A stretch of 64,000 bases of DNA from CAVQBP01 sp963710745 (GCA_963710745.1 CAVQBP010000003.1:1-64000); one strand, 5' to 3'. Shown: positions 36,316 to 45,984, numbered from the stretch's first letter. The notes: generated from the sequence alone by a model not told the origin. Numbers and translations are program-made.

Positions 36316-37428
36316 TTATTTAATTATTTTAAATTCAATTCTTCTGTTTATAGCTCTGCCTTCAGCAGTATTATTATCTGCAACGGGATCTTTTTCTCCA
36401 AAGCCTTTTACGGAAAGCCTGCCAGCTGCTATTCCTTTTGAAACCAGGTAGTCTTTTACAACTTTCGCTCTTTTTTCAGAGAGCTTCAAATTATAGCTTT
36501 CCGCTCCGATGTTATCTGTGTATCCCTCTATTTCAACATTCATTTCAGGATTATTTTGCAGCACCTGGAATGAATAAAATAATATCGGGTATGAATCTTT
36601 CCTGAGTTTTGTACTATTTACATCAAAGTTAACGCCGACCAATACCCAATGTTCTTTTTTAGGTGCAGTTGGTTGACCAACAATTACTTCTTTCTTTTCT
36701 TTTGGAGTATACTTTTTAATCATTTCTTCAATCATACCGTAATCAATTTCTTTAGGTTCAGGTACGCTTAACCCGGAATAAAGATCGCATAATTTTGAAG
36801 GTTCTCCTTTTGAAAAGTAGTATACAAGTCCCAAATCAAATTTCATATAAGAATCAGCAGTACTTCCGAATAAACCTTTATTGGTCAGATCATCTCTTCC
36901 GTCGAGATCATTAGTAGAGGCTGTATGATGACTCAATTCCGTAATAATATTCCAATCATCACCTACCTTCCACTCAACTCCTAATCCCAGGTTCATTTGA
37001 TAAGCAGTCATAGTTTTATTATATGATTTATCAGGTGAATTGCTGGGAGTGAATACCATTCCACCCAGTCCAAAGATTGCATACGGAGATACTGGTTCGC
37101 AAGGAGCAAAATAGAATAGGTAATCAAAGTTACCTGCAAACAGACTTAATTTTTCAACTTCCAGGTTATGATTAAAATTATAATTAGATTCAAGATGATT
37201 ATAATTGATAGAAAATCTTAAACCGGAGTGTTCGGAAAAATTTCGTTTTAAAGATACGAATGCACCATAACCAGTAGTGGACGAATTTGACGGATTGGTA
37301 ATTCCAACAAATCTTGGATAAGTTCCTCCGAACTCCAGGCTCCAGTTTGTCTTATAAGCTTGTGCAAACATTGTAAAGTTAAATAAGACAGCAATTAGAA
37401 TTATTTTGAAGATTAAAAAATTTTTCAT
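36316..37428 (-). CDS. Outer-membrane protein, beta-barrel with OmpA-type peptidoglycan-binding domain
   Basis: 370 residues from the ATG at 37428. This start gives a normal signal peptide (MKNFLIFKIILIAVLF ending in FAQA); the longer frame from 37524 would put 32 residues before it. Residues about 20-205 form a beta-barrel-like domain with YGAFVSLKRNFSEHSGLRFS and GVEWKVGDDWNIITELSHHT. The C-terminus is an OmpA/MotB domain (about 260-370): VGVNFDVNSTKLRKDS, VEIEGYTDNIGAESYNLKLSEKRAKVVKDYL, VKGFGEKDPVADN, NRRIEFK. It likely anchors the outer membrane to peptidoglycan. Confidence 0.87.
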   Translation of the reverse strand: MKNFLIFKIILIAVLFNFTMFAQAYKTNWSLEFGGTYPRFVGITNPSNSSTTGYGAFVSLKRNFSEHSGLRFSINYNHLESNYNFNHNLEVEKLSLFAGNFDYLFYFAPCEPVSPYAIFGLGGMVFTPSNSPDKSYNKTMTAYQMNLGLGVEWKVGDDWNIITELSHHTASTNDLDGRDDLTNKGLFGSTADSYMKFDLGLVYYFSKGEPSKLCDLYSGLSVPEPKEIDYGMIEEMIKKYTPKEKKEVIVGQPTAPKKEHWVLVGVNFDVNSTKLRKDSYPILFYSFQVLQNNPEMNVEIEGYTDNIGAESYNLKLSEKRAKVVKDYLVSKGIAAGRLSVKGFGEKDPVADNNTAEGRAINRRIEFKIIK

Positions 37429-37885
37429 GATGTTAAATAATTGATTTTTTCTAATCTTGATTGTGTTAAATAATAGATTTTGTTTTGATGAATAATTTGC
37501 CAGGATGTTTTTTTTACCAGTCATTTTATAAATTACTTTAACTAGTTTTCCCTTTTCTGTCCAAAAGATATGCCGTAATTAAAACCCCTTAAACATCAAA
37601 ATTTCCCAGCTTATTTTGGTCTCAAGTGTTTCATAATAAGATTTATGTTGCAAACAAAATAACAAAAAAAGGATCTCATATACAACTCATTAATTTGTAT
37701 TACGAATTTAAAAGACAAAAAGATATCATAAGCCTTTAACAATTATTATTTTCTGAATTATTCAAACAATAGTTGAATCAGGATATTTTTATTAATTATT
37801 TCTATCGGTAGAAATTTATGCAGTTCCTTAGTATTTTTAATGTTTAAAATAACTTATTATTGACCATTATATTAAAGGAAAATAA
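37429..37885. other. Divergent intergenic region between OmpA-type gene and enolase
   Basis: AT-rich, holding the promoters of both genes. The enolase ATG is preceded by AAAGGAAAATAA. No hairpin, repeat or small gene that I can support. Confidence 0.5.
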
Positions 37886-39181
37886 ATGACTAATATAGTA
37901 GATGTTTTAGCAAGAGAAATTTTAGATTCAAGAGGTAATCCTACTTTAGAAGTTGAAGTTCAACTTGAAAGCGGTATTGTTGGAAGAGCTGCTGTTCCCA
38001 GCGGTGCTTCAACAGGAGAACATGAAGCAGTAGAACTCAGAGACGGTGATAAAAGCAGGTTTGGTGGAAAAGGCGTATTAAAAGCAGTAGAAAATGTTAA
38101 TGAAAAAATCATTAACGAAATTTTGGATATGGATGCAGTCGATCAGGCAGCAATCGATCATGTTTTGATAGATTTAGACGGAACGGAAAATAAGGGTGTT
38201 CTTGGAGCAAATGCAATACTTGGTGTTTCACTCGCTGTTGCCAAAGCTGCTGCCGAAACACTTACCTTACCTTTATATAGATATATTGGCGGTGTAAATG
38301 CCCGAACTCTGCCGGTGCCTATGATGAATATTTTAAATGGCGGAAAACATGCGGACAATAATGTTGACTTCCAGGAATTTATGATTATGCCTGCAGGTGC
38401 TCCTAATTTCCGTGAAGCATTAAGAATGGGAGCTGAAACCTTTCACTCATTAAAATCTGTACTTCATAAAAAAGGTTATAATACTGCCGTTGGAGACGAA
38501 GGTGGTTTTGCTCCGAACCTAAAATCCAATGAAGAAGCTGTTGAAGTAATTCTTGAAGCAGTTGAAAAGGCCGGGTATAAAATCGGTAAAGATATTTTTA
38601 TTGCATTGGATCCGGCTGCCAGTGAATTTTATCTTAAGGATAAGGATGCATATCATTTATTTAAATCTGCACCGGACAAAGTTATTCCTAAAGAAAAAAT
38701 GATTGATTACTGGGCTGATTGGGTATCAAAATATCCTATTATCTCTATAGAAGACGGACTTGCAGAAGATGACTGGGACGGCTGGAAAATGCTTACCGAT
38801 AAACTTGGTAAAAAAATTCAGCTGGTCGGTGATGATCTTTTCGTTACAAATACCAAAAGATTAGCAAACGGAATTAAAAAAGGAGTAACTAACTCAATAC
38901 TCATCAAAGTTAATCAGATTGGAACACTTACAGAGACATTGGATGCTATTGAAATGGCAAAGAAAGCCGGTTATACAAACGTTATCAGCCATCGCTCCGG
39001 TGAAACCGAAGATACTACTATTGCAGATATTGCTGTAGCTACTAATGCGGGACAAATAAAAACCGGTTCAATTTCAAGGACTGACAGAATAGCTAAATAT
39101 AATCAATTATTAAGAATTGAAGGAGAACTTGGAGATATTGCAATATTTCCGGGTATGTCCGCTATAAATTATAAAGGTTAA
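37886..39181 (+). CDS. eno: Enolase
   Basis: Converts 2-phosphoglycerate to phosphoenolpyruvate; cytosolic, needs Mg2+. 431 residues, standard length. Motifs: REILDSRGNPTLEVEV and VPSGASTGEHEAVELRDGD at the N-terminus, the lid region, MMNILNGGKHADNNVDFQEFMI, GDEGGFAPNL, the Mg-binding IALDPAASEF, SIEDGLAEDDW and LVGDDLFVTN, and the catalytic Lys in ILIKVNQIGTLTE; the signature is in SHRSGETEDTTIADIAVA. It is followed by a terminator, so it is likely a single transcript. Confidence 0.98.
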   Translation: MTNIVDVLAREILDSRGNPTLEVEVQLESGIVGRAAVPSGASTGEHEAVELRDGDKSRFGGKGVLKAVENVNEKIINEILDMDAVDQAAIDHVLIDLDGTENKGVLGANAILGVSLAVAKAAAETLTLPLYRYIGGVNARTLPVPMMNILNGGKHADNNVDFQEFMIMPAGAPNFREALRMGAETFHSLKSVLHKKGYNTAVGDEGGFAPNLKSNEEAVEVILEAVEKAGYKIGKDIFIALDPAASEFYLKDKDAYHLFKSAPDKVIPKEKMIDYWADWVSKYPIISIEDGLAEDDWDGWKMLTDKLGKKIQLVGDDLFVTNTKRLANGIKKGVTNSILIKVNQIGTLTETLDAIEMAKKAGYTNVISHRSGETEDTTIADIAVATNAGQIKTGSISRTDRIAKYNQLLRIEGELGDIAIFPGMSAINYKG

Positions 39182-39207
39182 TGTTTAACAAATATTTTAT
39201 TTGCTTG

Positions 39208-39234
39208 AAGCCGTCAATTATGGCGGCTTTTTTA
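39208..39234 (+). terminator. Terminator after enolase
   Basis: AAGCCG (39208-39213) pairs with CGGCTT (39224-39229), followed by a T run. Located 27 bases after the eno stop. Confidence 0.8.
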
Positions 39235-39320
39235 TTACTGCCTTTGGATTCATAATTTATTTCAAAAAAAACGGCAGATAAAAAAATTTTCTTATTTAAA
39301 GAGATTAATATTTATCTTAA

Positions 39321-40211
39321 ATGCCTTACGTGGGTGAAATAAGTGCTTTAATTACAGCATTTCTCTGGTCGGGAACATCTATTGCTTTTACTGCCGCATC
39401 AACAAGAATAGGTTCGCTGCAGCTGAATATTAATAGAATGCTGCTTGCGGTCATCCTTCTTTTTTTTACAATTGTAATTGCTAATATAAATTATTCACTT
39501 TCTTCAACTCAAATTTATTTTCTTGTACTGAGCGGAATAGCCGGCCTTGTTTTAGGTGATACTTTTCTCTTTAAAGCATTTCAATATATCGGCGCAAGGG
39601 TAGGCATGATTATTATGGCGCTGGTTCCAGCTATAAGTACAATTTTAGCTTTAATATTCTTAGATGAGAATATTTCTCTGGCCGGAATATTTGGGATGAT
39701 AATCACTTTAAGCGGTATTTTTATCGTTATAATTGAAAAAAAAGAAATTCATCATTCAAAAGTAAAAACGAATAAACTGGGAATATTTTATGGTTTTCTG
39801 GGAGCATTAGGACAGGCGTCCGGATTAATATTAGCTAAATTTGCGTTTGAAGAAGGAAGTATAAACGGTTTCGTAGCAACCTTTGTAAGGATTTCATCTT
39901 CGGTAGTTATTATGCTGGTACTTACTCTGGCAGTTAAACGATATAGAAATCCAGTCAAAATTTATTCTAAAGATTCAAAAGCTTTGATAGCAACAATAGT
40001 CGGTACTATTTTAGGGCCTTTTTTAGGAATTACTTTCAGTCTCATTTCAATTGAATATACAAAGGTAGGTATAGCATCTACATTAATGGCAATGGTTCCG
40101 GTGATTATGCTGCCGTTAATAAGATTTTATTACAAGGAGAAATTAAGCTGGCGTGCTATCGCAGGCGCATTTCTTGCAGTAAGCGGTGTCGCCGTTTTAT
40201 TCCTGAGATAA
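39321..40211 (+). CDS. EamA/DMT-family transporter
   Basis: 296 residues with ten predicted membrane helices in two EamA halves (AFLWSGTSIAFTAAS, GTILGPFLGITFSLIS, and MAMVPVIMLPLIRFYYKEKLSWRAIAGAFLAVSGVAVLF). Members export amino acids, nucleotide-sugars or other small solutes; substrate not predictable. The end abuts the convergent macrodomain gene one base away, so the transcripts meet. Confidence 0.85.
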   Translation: MPYVGEISALITAFLWSGTSIAFTAASTRIGSLQLNINRMLLAVILLFFTIVIANINYSLSSTQIYFLVLSGIAGLVLGDTFLFKAFQYIGARVGMIIMALVPAISTILALIFLDENISLAGIFGMIITLSGIFIVIIEKKEIHHSKVKTNKLGIFYGFLGALGQASGLILAKFAFEEGSINGFVATFVRISSSVVIMLVLTLAVKRYRNPVKIYSKDSKALIATIVGTILGPFLGITFSLISIEYTKVGIASTLMAMVPVIMLPLIRFYYKEKLSWRAIAGAFLAVSGVAVLFLR

Positions 40212-40733
40212 CTAATCACTGAATATTCCTTCATAAGTTTTGATATAAACTTCTTTTGTCCATTCATCGAAACAAACAAAAATTATTATTTCAAGTTCAT
40301 CATTTCCGGCAAGAAATTTTTTAGTTTCGGACAATGCAATATTGACAGCCCTCTCTAATGGAAATCTATATACTCCTGTACTAATTGAAGGGAATGCTAT
40401 TGATTTAAATTTCTTTCCCACTGCCAGAGAAAGAGAATTCCTGTAGCAGTTGGCCAAAAGATTATCTTCATTTCTTTCACCGCCATTCCAAACGGGTCCA
40501 ACGGTATGTATAACATATTTTGCCGGAAGATTAAACCCGGGAGCTAGTTTCACTTCGCCGGTGGGACAGCCTCCGAGTTTTTTATTATATTCCAATAATT
40601 CTGGACCAGCAGTTCTGTGTATTGCACCATCAACTCCTCCGCCTCCCAGCAAAGATGTATTTGCCGCATTAACAATAGCATCTACTTTTTGTTTTGTTAT
40701 ATCACTTCTAATTATCTCTATTTTCGTTTTCAT
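40212..40733 (-). CDS. Macrodomain ADP-ribose-binding protein (YmdB-like)
   Basis: 173 residues, a single macrodomain that hydrolyses O-acetyl-ADP-ribose or ADP-ribosyl esters. Motifs: VDAIVNAANTSLLGGGGVDGAIHRTAGPELL (ADP-ribose contact region), GEVKLAPGFNLPAKYVIHTVGPVW, FPSISTGVYRFPLERA. Length and motifs match stand-alone bacterial macrodomain proteins. It is convergent with the EamA gene and does not seem part of a toxin-antitoxin pair; the adjacent region holds only a broken hydrolase fragment. Confidence 0.9.
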   Translation of the reverse strand: MKTKIEIIRSDITKQKVDAIVNAANTSLLGGGGVDGAIHRTAGPELLEYNKKLGGCPTGEVKLAPGFNLPAKYVIHTVGPVWNGGERNEDNLLANCYRNSLSLAVGKKFKSIAFPSISTGVYRFPLERAVNIALSETKKFLAGNDELEIIIFVCFDEWTKEVYIKTYEGIFSD

Positions 40734-40890
40734 TGCCCGTCTTTTATTTTAAGTAAAATACAACGAAAAATAAAAAAATTTATTAATATTATTTAATTGC
40801 AGAAGTGTCTGCAATTAAATTAGACTGAAAGGATTTTGCTACCAGAGGGTTACTGCTGTTAAGGGCAACCCAATTTTTTCAACTACAATT

Positions 40891-41064
40891 TTACATAAGT
40901 CCATTGGAGAATAGTTCATCACCGCTATCAATTAAATGAATATCATCATTATTAAAAATAATGAATGAATAGACTAAACGGTCAAGGTTAACTTCAGGTT
41001 TGACAGGAATAGAAAAAATATGCTTTAATGCATGAATATTTTTTGAGATTTGTACTGCCTGCAA
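40891..41064 (-). pseudogene. N-terminal fragment of a metallo-beta-lactamase-fold hydrolase
   Basis: About 57 residues from a TTG at 41064, with AGGAGGA upstream. The sequence ALKHIFSIPVKPEVNLDRL and YSFIIFNNDDIHLIDSG is the start of an MBL-fold protein (strand, turn, strand, then the Asp of LIDSG). The frame stops straight after DELFSNGLM, before any metal-binding HxHxDH motif. It is a truncated remnant, sitting in the 350-base gap between the GH9 and macrodomain genes. Nothing else is seen in that gap. Confidence 0.5.
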
Positions 41065-41084
41065 TATTTCATTTCCTCCTGGTT

Positions 41085-42911
41085 TTATTTATCAATAAAT
41101 TTTGAGAGTAATTTTACATATGAAGCCTGGTAATAAATCGCCGGCTCAGTTATTTCCCAGGAATTTTCAGGAGTAGAATTATTCCAGTTTAAATAACATT
41201 TTTGAGGAGGCTGGATTGAAATATCTTTACGGCTGCCGTCATACCAAAAATTAGGTCCTCCCGGCACATATCCCGGCGGAGGATTGCCATCCCACTTTGT
41301 TCCATGTCCAAACCAATCATGCCAGATTTTGTCGGTACAAACTTCTGCACCATAATTATACATATTACTCAGATATACAATTCCAAGCGGATTTACTCCA
41401 TGAAAGTAATGCAAAATACCTAATGCCCTGTTAAGATATTTTTCCTTTTCAACCGTATCAATATTATAAGTAATGAAATCATAATTTGAACTGCCGAGAG
41501 CAGCACGGGGATTATTTGAGCCCCATGTATAAAGCGCTTTCGGAATATATGCCATATAAATATCATCTCTCGGCTGATATCGGTATATATCCAAGCCCAT
41601 CCCCTGAATTAAAAAATGAGATATGATCTCGTTTTTAGTTTCTTCATCAGAATTAGGGATTAAAGTGTAATACAGAAGTGCGTCTCCTTGCTGGCTGAAA
41701 TAAGCGGCTAAGAATTTATTATAAAAAGGAGTTGTTACATAAAACTTTTTGCTGACTACGCTATCGTATTTCTCTTCACCGGTAAGAGCAAATAAATAAA
41801 TTGCTGATACCACTTCCATTTCATCCTGCCGCTTTAAGCTGCAGTCGGCATCACCGGATTTAATTTCCTGACTGTCGCAGCTATCCGAACGGGGATTACT
41901 TTGATACCAGTTCCATGCTTTAATTGCCCTTTGTTTCAAATCATTGGCATATTCCGATAAAACAGAAAATTTTGAAAAAACCAGTGAAGCATGAGCAAAC
42001 ATACCTGCAGCAGCTATCGATGATGATGAACATTCGGGTCCGTAGTATCGGGGTCTCTGGTCTTTACTAGGCGGTGATACTACATTGTAATCTATGTTTC
42101 CCATTTTAATTAATAAACCGCCATCATCCTGCTGCATTTTTTTAATCCAATCAAGTTCGTATTTAACCTGGTCTATCAGATCAGGAATTCCATTACCCGA
42201 TTCAGGAATATTGAAGTCATCTGTAAAAATTTTTGGATTTTGTTCATAAGCGGTCAAGAGCATATGAACCGGACTGTCAGCAAAAGTAACATATTTATTA
42301 TAATCCCCTGCGTCCATCCAGCCGCCTGAAAGATCTTTTACGGTTGATGCATTTTTTTTGTCATTAACATATCGTGCCTCTTTATCCTGACCAGGACCGA
42401 TAAGTCCTGCACTATCTATCCATGGAGCTTCTGCATATGGTTTTTCTTTCGGACTATTTATCCGCTGATAATAAAAAACCCGCATAGCAGCTTTTAATAT
42501 ATCCTTATATACATTTTTTGATATTTTAAACTTATATGAACCGGCATTTTTCAATTTATCATAGATATAATATTCACCTTCTTTATTTAACCCGGAAAAA
42601 TTAAACCACCATCCCTTATCACCTGCAGTATAATCAACCGCACCATTATTCCATTCTATTATTCTGCCTGAATAAACTACTTCATCATTATCCCATCTTC
42701 TCACTTCATAATTAGTCCCCGGGCTAAAACTATCACCGGCATTGAATCCGAATTGAGGATCAATGATAACTGCTATTTTTTGATCATCCGGCCTGTATCC
42801 AAACTGATCAATCATTATATATTTTTCAATCTTGTCCGGTTTTGCACTTATAACCGGAGACAACATTAATAGAAACGGCAATAAAAATTTTAAGGTGCTT
42901 TTGTATTTCAT
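41085..42911 (-). CDS. Secreted glycoside hydrolase family 9 (endoglucanase-type)
   Basis: 608 residues; signal peptide to about 23 (ISAKPD). An N-terminal Ig-like CelD-N domain (IMIDQFGYRPDDQKIAVIID) is followed by the catalytic barrel: LSGGWMDAGDYNKYVTFADSP with the catalytic Asp pair, EMEVVSAIYLFALTGEE, YFHGVNPLGIVYLSNMYNYG with the conserved His, and WEITEPAIYYQASYV with the acid Glu. It attacks beta-1,4-glucan. A typical GH9 of two domains; shorter than the GH9 at 18238. It lies downstream of GH94 and GH130 on the same strand, so released cellobiose could feed the phosphorylases. Confidence 0.9.
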   Translation of the reverse strand: MKYKSTLKFLLPFLLMLSPVISAKPDKIEKYIMIDQFGYRPDDQKIAVIIDPQFGFNAGDSFSPGTNYEVRRWDNDEVVYSGRIIEWNNGAVDYTAGDKGWWFNFSGLNKEGEYYIYDKLKNAGSYKFKISKNVYKDILKAAMRVFYYQRINSPKEKPYAEAPWIDSAGLIGPGQDKEARYVNDKKNASTVKDLSGGWMDAGDYNKYVTFADSPVHMLLTAYEQNPKIFTDDFNIPESGNGIPDLIDQVKYELDWIKKMQQDDGGLLIKMGNIDYNVVSPPSKDQRPRYYGPECSSSSIAAAGMFAHASLVFSKFSVLSEYANDLKQRAIKAWNWYQSNPRSDSCDSQEIKSGDADCSLKRQDEMEVVSAIYLFALTGEEKYDSVVSKKFYVTTPFYNKFLAAYFSQQGDALLYYTLIPNSDEETKNEIISHFLIQGMGLDIYRYQPRDDIYMAYIPKALYTWGSNNPRAALGSSNYDFITYNIDTVEKEKYLNRALGILHYFHGVNPLGIVYLSNMYNYGAEVCTDKIWHDWFGHGTKWDGNPPPGYVPGGPNFWYDGSRKDISIQPPQKCYLNWNNSTPENSWEITEPAIYYQASYVKLLSKFIDK

Positions 42912-43083
42912 ATTTTTTATTGTATTTGATTTGTAAGATTAAAAGTTATTATTAAATAATGAATAACTTTCATTTTAATTTTCAATGTTCGATTAACTAT
43001 TTTGCAACCGAGGGATTATTTATTATCCAACCGGTTTCTTTATTCGAACTTACCGGACAGGCTTTCCATTTACCATATGTTTT

Positions 43084-45477
43084 TTATCCCATCACGGCAA
43101 TTACTTCATTTTTCTCTTTCATCTTCTTAACTGGAATCAAATTACCTGCTATTTCTTCACCATTAATAATTAGTTTAGCAATTCCCTTTTGTTTCCCATT
43201 CTCATTTTTAATTAGAATATTGAAATCCTTTTCTCTGAATCTTCTTGAAATTTTTATTTCTTTCCAGCCGGAAGGGATGCATGGTTCTAATCTTAAACCA
43301 TTATAATCAGGCTGAATACCGAGTATATACTGAGCTGCAGTATAATAAGCCCATGAAGCAGTCCCACTAAGCCAGGGAAGACGTGAAGCACCATAGCGAG
43401 GACTGTAGATGCTGTTTGTAAACTGCGCATATACGTAAGGTTCTGTTTGTCTTATTTCGGCTTTTGTGTTGTATGATGAGGGCATAAACTTTCTGAAATA
43501 TTCATAGGCTCTATTGCCATTACCAACAAGAGTTTCAGCAATTACAACCCAACTCTGGGTATGCTGGAAAATTGAAGCATTTTCTTTCATCCCTTTATTA
43601 AATAATCTTGATTTGATTACTTTCGGATCAGTTTTTTCGACAGGCGGATCATTTATCATCAATCCATAATCAGTTGATAGACGCTTATTAACTATTTCCA
43701 GCAATTTCTTTGATTTATCCTCCGGAGTATGTCCGCTTATAATAGCCCACGGCTGCGGTTCAAGAAAAATCGATGCTTCATCATTTTCTCTAGAACCGAA
43801 TTTTAGTCCGTCTGCTCTATAAGCGCGTAAATACCAGTCACCATCCCATGCATATTTCTCTAAATTTTCATCAAGCTTTTCTAAATGCTGTTCAGCCCAT
43901 TTTATTTCTTCAGGTTTATTTAAAATACCTGCAATTTCAATATATGTTTTTAATGCATATCTAAGTTGAAAAGCAACAAAAGTTGTTTCGCCATCAAAAC
44001 CAAGAACGAGGCAATCATTCCAGTCAGCCGATAATCCGCATGGAAATCCATGTTTGCCTGAATGATTTAGATTAAATTGAATAGCATTTTTCATATGTCC
44101 GAATACAGTATCTTCACCTTGATCAGCATAAGGGAGGACATTATTGTAAAAAAATATATCTCCTGTTTCTTTAACAAAAGCCGGAATCGTATTAAAGAGC
44201 CACATACAATCATCGGACCTGTAAACCACTTCATCAGGTATTGGTTCACTGCCGGGTTTATGTGCAAAAGGTTTTACAACCGGCATTGCACCGCCGTTAG
44301 AGACCTGACCTGTTATCATTAATTCCAGTTTTTCTTTAACTTCTTCCGGAATTGAATGAATAATACCCAGCATATCCTGAATTGTATCTCTGAAGCCTAA
44401 TCCATCCCGTTCTCCTGAATATATTAAACTGGCAGCTCGGGACCAGGCAAATGTCATTAAATTATTGTAAGGATTCCAAACATTAAACATACTGTTAAAT
44501 TCCTTATCGGGAGTCTCGGCATTTAATCCCTCTATTTTAGAATGCCAGTGTCTTTTCAGCAAATCAAATTCTACTTTAACCTGCTCAGGACTCCCTAGTT
44601 GCCGGATTGCTATTTTCCCCTCAACTGCTGCTGAACCAATTCCCATTATTACAATTATCTCTTTTGTTTCACCAGGTAGAATTTCTAAATCTGCCTGCAG
44701 GGTACCGCAGCCGTTATCTCCTACTGCAATAGAGTTCCTGCATTTTCCTTCTTCAACTACAATTGGATTTGCATAGGAGCGATATGGGCCTAAAAATATA
44801 TCCCGGTCAGTATCAAATCCTTTAACCTCAGCACCGGTAACAGCAAGAAATGTATGACGTCCCTGGCCGTCATCTTCAAAATCATCTGGTATGGAAGGCA
44901 TAAATACATTAGTACCATGATCAATTATATTATCAACTACATCCATTTTGATAATATATTGAGAGTACTGCAGGTTGTTCAAATCCTGCGATAATTTCCA
45001 ATTGTTCGCGTATTCAACAAAAGTAAAAATACTAAGAATTCTTTTTGCTTTCCCTGTGTTAGTAATCTTAAGATTCCAAATTTCATCAGTACGATTGAGG
45101 GGAACGAAGTAGAGCGTTTCGGTTTTAATATCCGAATATTCAGAAGAAATTTTTGTATAAGCAGTTCCATGCCTGCACTCTGATTTGTAATAGCGTAATA
45201 ATTTACCGACCGGCTGCCAGCTTGCTGACCAGTAGTCATGACTCTCTTTATCATGAATATATAAATACCTTCCGGGTTGATCCATAGGAATAGAATTGAA
45301 GAGCATTCTCATGAAGCGGCCTTGCGCAGCAGATTTATAAAAGCTGTAGCCGCCGGCATTATTAGTAATTATAGCGCCATACTCGGTCGAACCCAGGTAA
45401 TTGCTCCAGGATCGCGGTGTATCGGGTCGTTCAATTACATACTCTTTATTCACGTCGTCAAAATAACCGTAGTGCAA
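43084..45477 (-). CDS. Cellobiose phosphorylase-type GH94
   Basis: Splits cellobiose with phosphate into glucose 1-phosphate and glucose, saving ATP. 797 residues, TTG start at 45477 with AGGAG nine bases upstream. The beginning MHYGYFDDVNKEYVIERPDTPRSW matches the natural N-terminus of GH94, and no signal peptide indicates a cytosolic enzyme. Beta-sandwich to about 300, linker, then (alpha/alpha)6 barrel with the catalytic Asp in VVYRSDDCMWLFNTIPAF. Other marks: PCGLSADWNDCL, HTQSWVVIAETLVGNG, PWLSGTASWAYYTAAQYILGI. Cellobiose specificity is likely from full-length similarity but related phosphorylases act on cellodextrin or chitobiose. A small element lies just upstream. Confidence 0.9.
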   Translation of the reverse strand: MHYGYFDDVNKEYVIERPDTPRSWSNYLGSTEYGAIITNNAGGYSFYKSAAQGRFMRMLFNSIPMDQPGRYLYIHDKESHDYWSASWQPVGKLLRYYKSECRHGTAYTKISSEYSDIKTETLYFVPLNRTDEIWNLKITNTGKAKRILSIFTFVEYANNWKLSQDLNNLQYSQYIIKMDVVDNIIDHGTNVFMPSIPDDFEDDGQGRHTFLAVTGAEVKGFDTDRDIFLGPYRSYANPIVVEEGKCRNSIAVGDNGCGTLQADLEILPGETKEIIVIMGIGSAAVEGKIAIRQLGSPEQVKVEFDLLKRHWHSKIEGLNAETPDKEFNSMFNVWNPYNNLMTFAWSRAASLIYSGERDGLGFRDTIQDMLGIIHSIPEEVKEKLELMITGQVSNGGAMPVVKPFAHKPGSEPIPDEVVYRSDDCMWLFNTIPAFVKETGDIFFYNNVLPYADQGEDTVFGHMKNAIQFNLNHSGKHGFPCGLSADWNDCLVLGFDGETTFVAFQLRYALKTYIEIAGILNKPEEIKWAEQHLEKLDENLEKYAWDGDWYLRAYRADGLKFGSRENDEASIFLEPQPWAIISGHTPEDKSKKLLEIVNKRLSTDYGLMINDPPVEKTDPKVIKSRLFNKGMKENASIFQHTQSWVVIAETLVGNGNRAYEYFRKFMPSSYNTKAEIRQTEPYVYAQFTNSIYSPRYGASRLPWLSGTASWAYYTAAQYILGIQPDYNGLRLEPCIPSGWKEIKISRRFREKDFNILIKNENGKQKGIAKLIINGEEIAGNLIPVKKMKEKNEVIAVMG

Positions 45478-45508
45478 TGTGTTTTCTCTCCTAGTATGGG
45501 AAATGGTA

Positions 45509-45984
45509 AATGTTACATGGAAAATGTATATAGACTACTTTTAATCATTTTTATTCTTTTTATTATTTATCTTTTGTTGAGTTTTTATTTTAATAGTAGA
45601 AAAAATTTTTTTGAACTCAAAGCTTTCTTTCAGCAACCTCTTTAATTCGTCATCCAGTTCAATAATTAATTTGTTCAGAACTCTTAACCAATAATTACTT
45701 TTGCGGATCTCTTTTAACACAACTCCAATTTTATGATTGAAATCTTTTGAAGATTCGGCCGCCTGTGCTTCTTCATAATTTGAGCCCAAGGATGTCGAAG
45801 CTTTCCCCAATTGAAATACTAAAATATTAAAAACTTTATCCTTGGATAAAGTCATTAAAAATTTTAATGTATCTAATCCAAAATCAAAAGTTCTTTGCAA
45901 CATTTCTTCTGTTTTAGGATTCATTTTACCCCTCTTATTTTTATAATTGTTGTTTGGCTTATCCTCCATTTTCCATTTAACATT
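45509..45984 (-). mobile_element. Small inverted-repeat-flanked element carrying a four-helix-bundle gene
   Basis: The ends AATGTTACATGGAAAATG (45509-45526) and CATTTTCCATTTAACATT (45967-45984) are complementary at 17 of 18 positions. The element is 476 bases long and contains one gene (45541-45924). It sits exactly between the GH94 start region and the GH130 stop codon; the right end overlaps the GH130 stop (45983-45985). S23/IVS-type proteins occur inside 23S rRNA spacers with complementary ends, which supports mobility, but no target-site duplication was found. Confidence 0.55.
45541..45924 (-). CDS. Four-helix-bundle protein, S23/23S rRNA intervening-sequence family
   Basis: 127 residues from the ATG at 45924, chosen because AGAGGGG lies before it; the longer frame to 46020 would overlap the GH130 end. 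The family (S23, bAvd-like) has four antiparallel helices and binds nucleic acid; homologues are found in 23S rRNA intervening sequences and diversity-generating retroelements. Visible: MLQRTFDFGLDTLKFLMT, FNILVFQLGKASTSLGSNYEEAQAAESSKDFNHKIGVVLKEIRKSNYWLRVL. The C-terminus is very lysine- and asparagine-rich. It interrupts the phosphorylase cluster inside an inverted-repeat element; no reverse transcriptase is near, so a retroelement is unlikely. Confidence 0.85.
   Translation of the reverse strand: MNPKTEEMLQRTFDFGLDTLKFLMTLSKDKVFNILVFQLGKASTSLGSNYEEAQAAESSKDFNHKIGVVLKEIRKSNYWLRVLNKLIIELDDELKRLLKESFEFKKIFSTIKIKTQQKINNKKNKND

Noticed and set aside
40212..40733. Macrodomain protein as antitoxin of a DarTG-type system
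   Set aside because: No DarT-like toxin gene is adjacent; neighbours are an EamA transporter and a hydrolase fragment.
40450..40752. Plus-strand open frame opposite the macrodomain gene
   Set aside because: It is a shadow of the well-supported minus-strand gene, with no family match.
45541..45924. Four-helix-bundle gene as part of a diversity-generating retroelement (bAvd)
   Set aside because: No reverse transcriptase, template repeat or variable-region gene is found nearby.
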